A stretch of DNA of 5,805 bases from Bryobacteraceae bacterium (GTDB taxonomy: Bacteria > Acidobacteriota > Terriglobia > Bryobacterales > Bryobacteraceae). Positions 5,789 to 5,805 of the stretch are shown piece after piece. A program made the position numbers and the translations under genes. The DNA lies in the NCBI GenBank assembly GCA_947456995.1, contig CANGVB010000268.1:1-5805 (forward strand), read 5' to 3'. The notes under the pieces are model-generated. The model worked only from the letters and a program-made list of their open reading frames with translations, did no database searches and had not been told where the DNA came from. Each line of letters begins with the position of its first letter. Position 1 is the first letter of the stretch.

Positions 5789-5805
5789 CTTGCTGTTCTG
5801 CAGGA

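Overview
The window most likely comes from a member of the Acidobacteriota (Solibacter/Bryobacter-like). This is inferred from protein style, not from a marker gene. The main clue is a Hanks-type Ser/Thr kinase starting MLGETIAHYK, followed by a single membrane helix and a C-terminal TolB/PD40-like beta-propeller. That architecture is hugely expanded in Acidobacteriota. The other large gene, an LssY_C-domain protein with a barrel-like tail, fits the same group. The DNA is GC-rich. The + strand carries an excess of G in both large genes although they point in opposite directions.

Layout. (1) Positions 2-1822, + strand: an envelope protein with an LssY_C domain and a probable outer-membrane beta-barrel; its 5' end and signal peptide lie before the window. 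(2) Positions 1823-1995: a short non-coding gap. (3) Positions 1996-3083: a compact cluster of toxin-antitoxin (TA) parts. It holds a small + strand putative antitoxin running into the C-terminal remnant of a VapC/PIN toxin, a - strand orphan ribbon-helix-helix (RHH) antitoxin, and an apparently intact - strand BrnT-like toxin with a CopG/BrnA-like antitoxin. (4) Positions 3137-5716, - strand: the 859-residue kinase. (5) Positions 5717-5805: the kinase leader and a probable intrinsic terminator for a - strand gene beyond the right edge.

How the parts relate. The two large genes look like ordinary chromosomal genes for the envelope and for transmembrane signalling. Between them sits about 1.1 kb that holds pieces of up to three TA modules at different stages of decay. 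Only the brnTA pair looks complete. It has its own plausible promoter (TTCACA, 17 nt, TATATC) with a small palindrome over the -10 box where the antitoxin could repress. I see no transposase, CRISPR array, tRNA or rRNA, and no clearly new multigene system. The most interesting points are the collapsed vapBC locus, the orphan antitoxin beside it, the divergent BrnT, and the LssY_C-barrel fusion.
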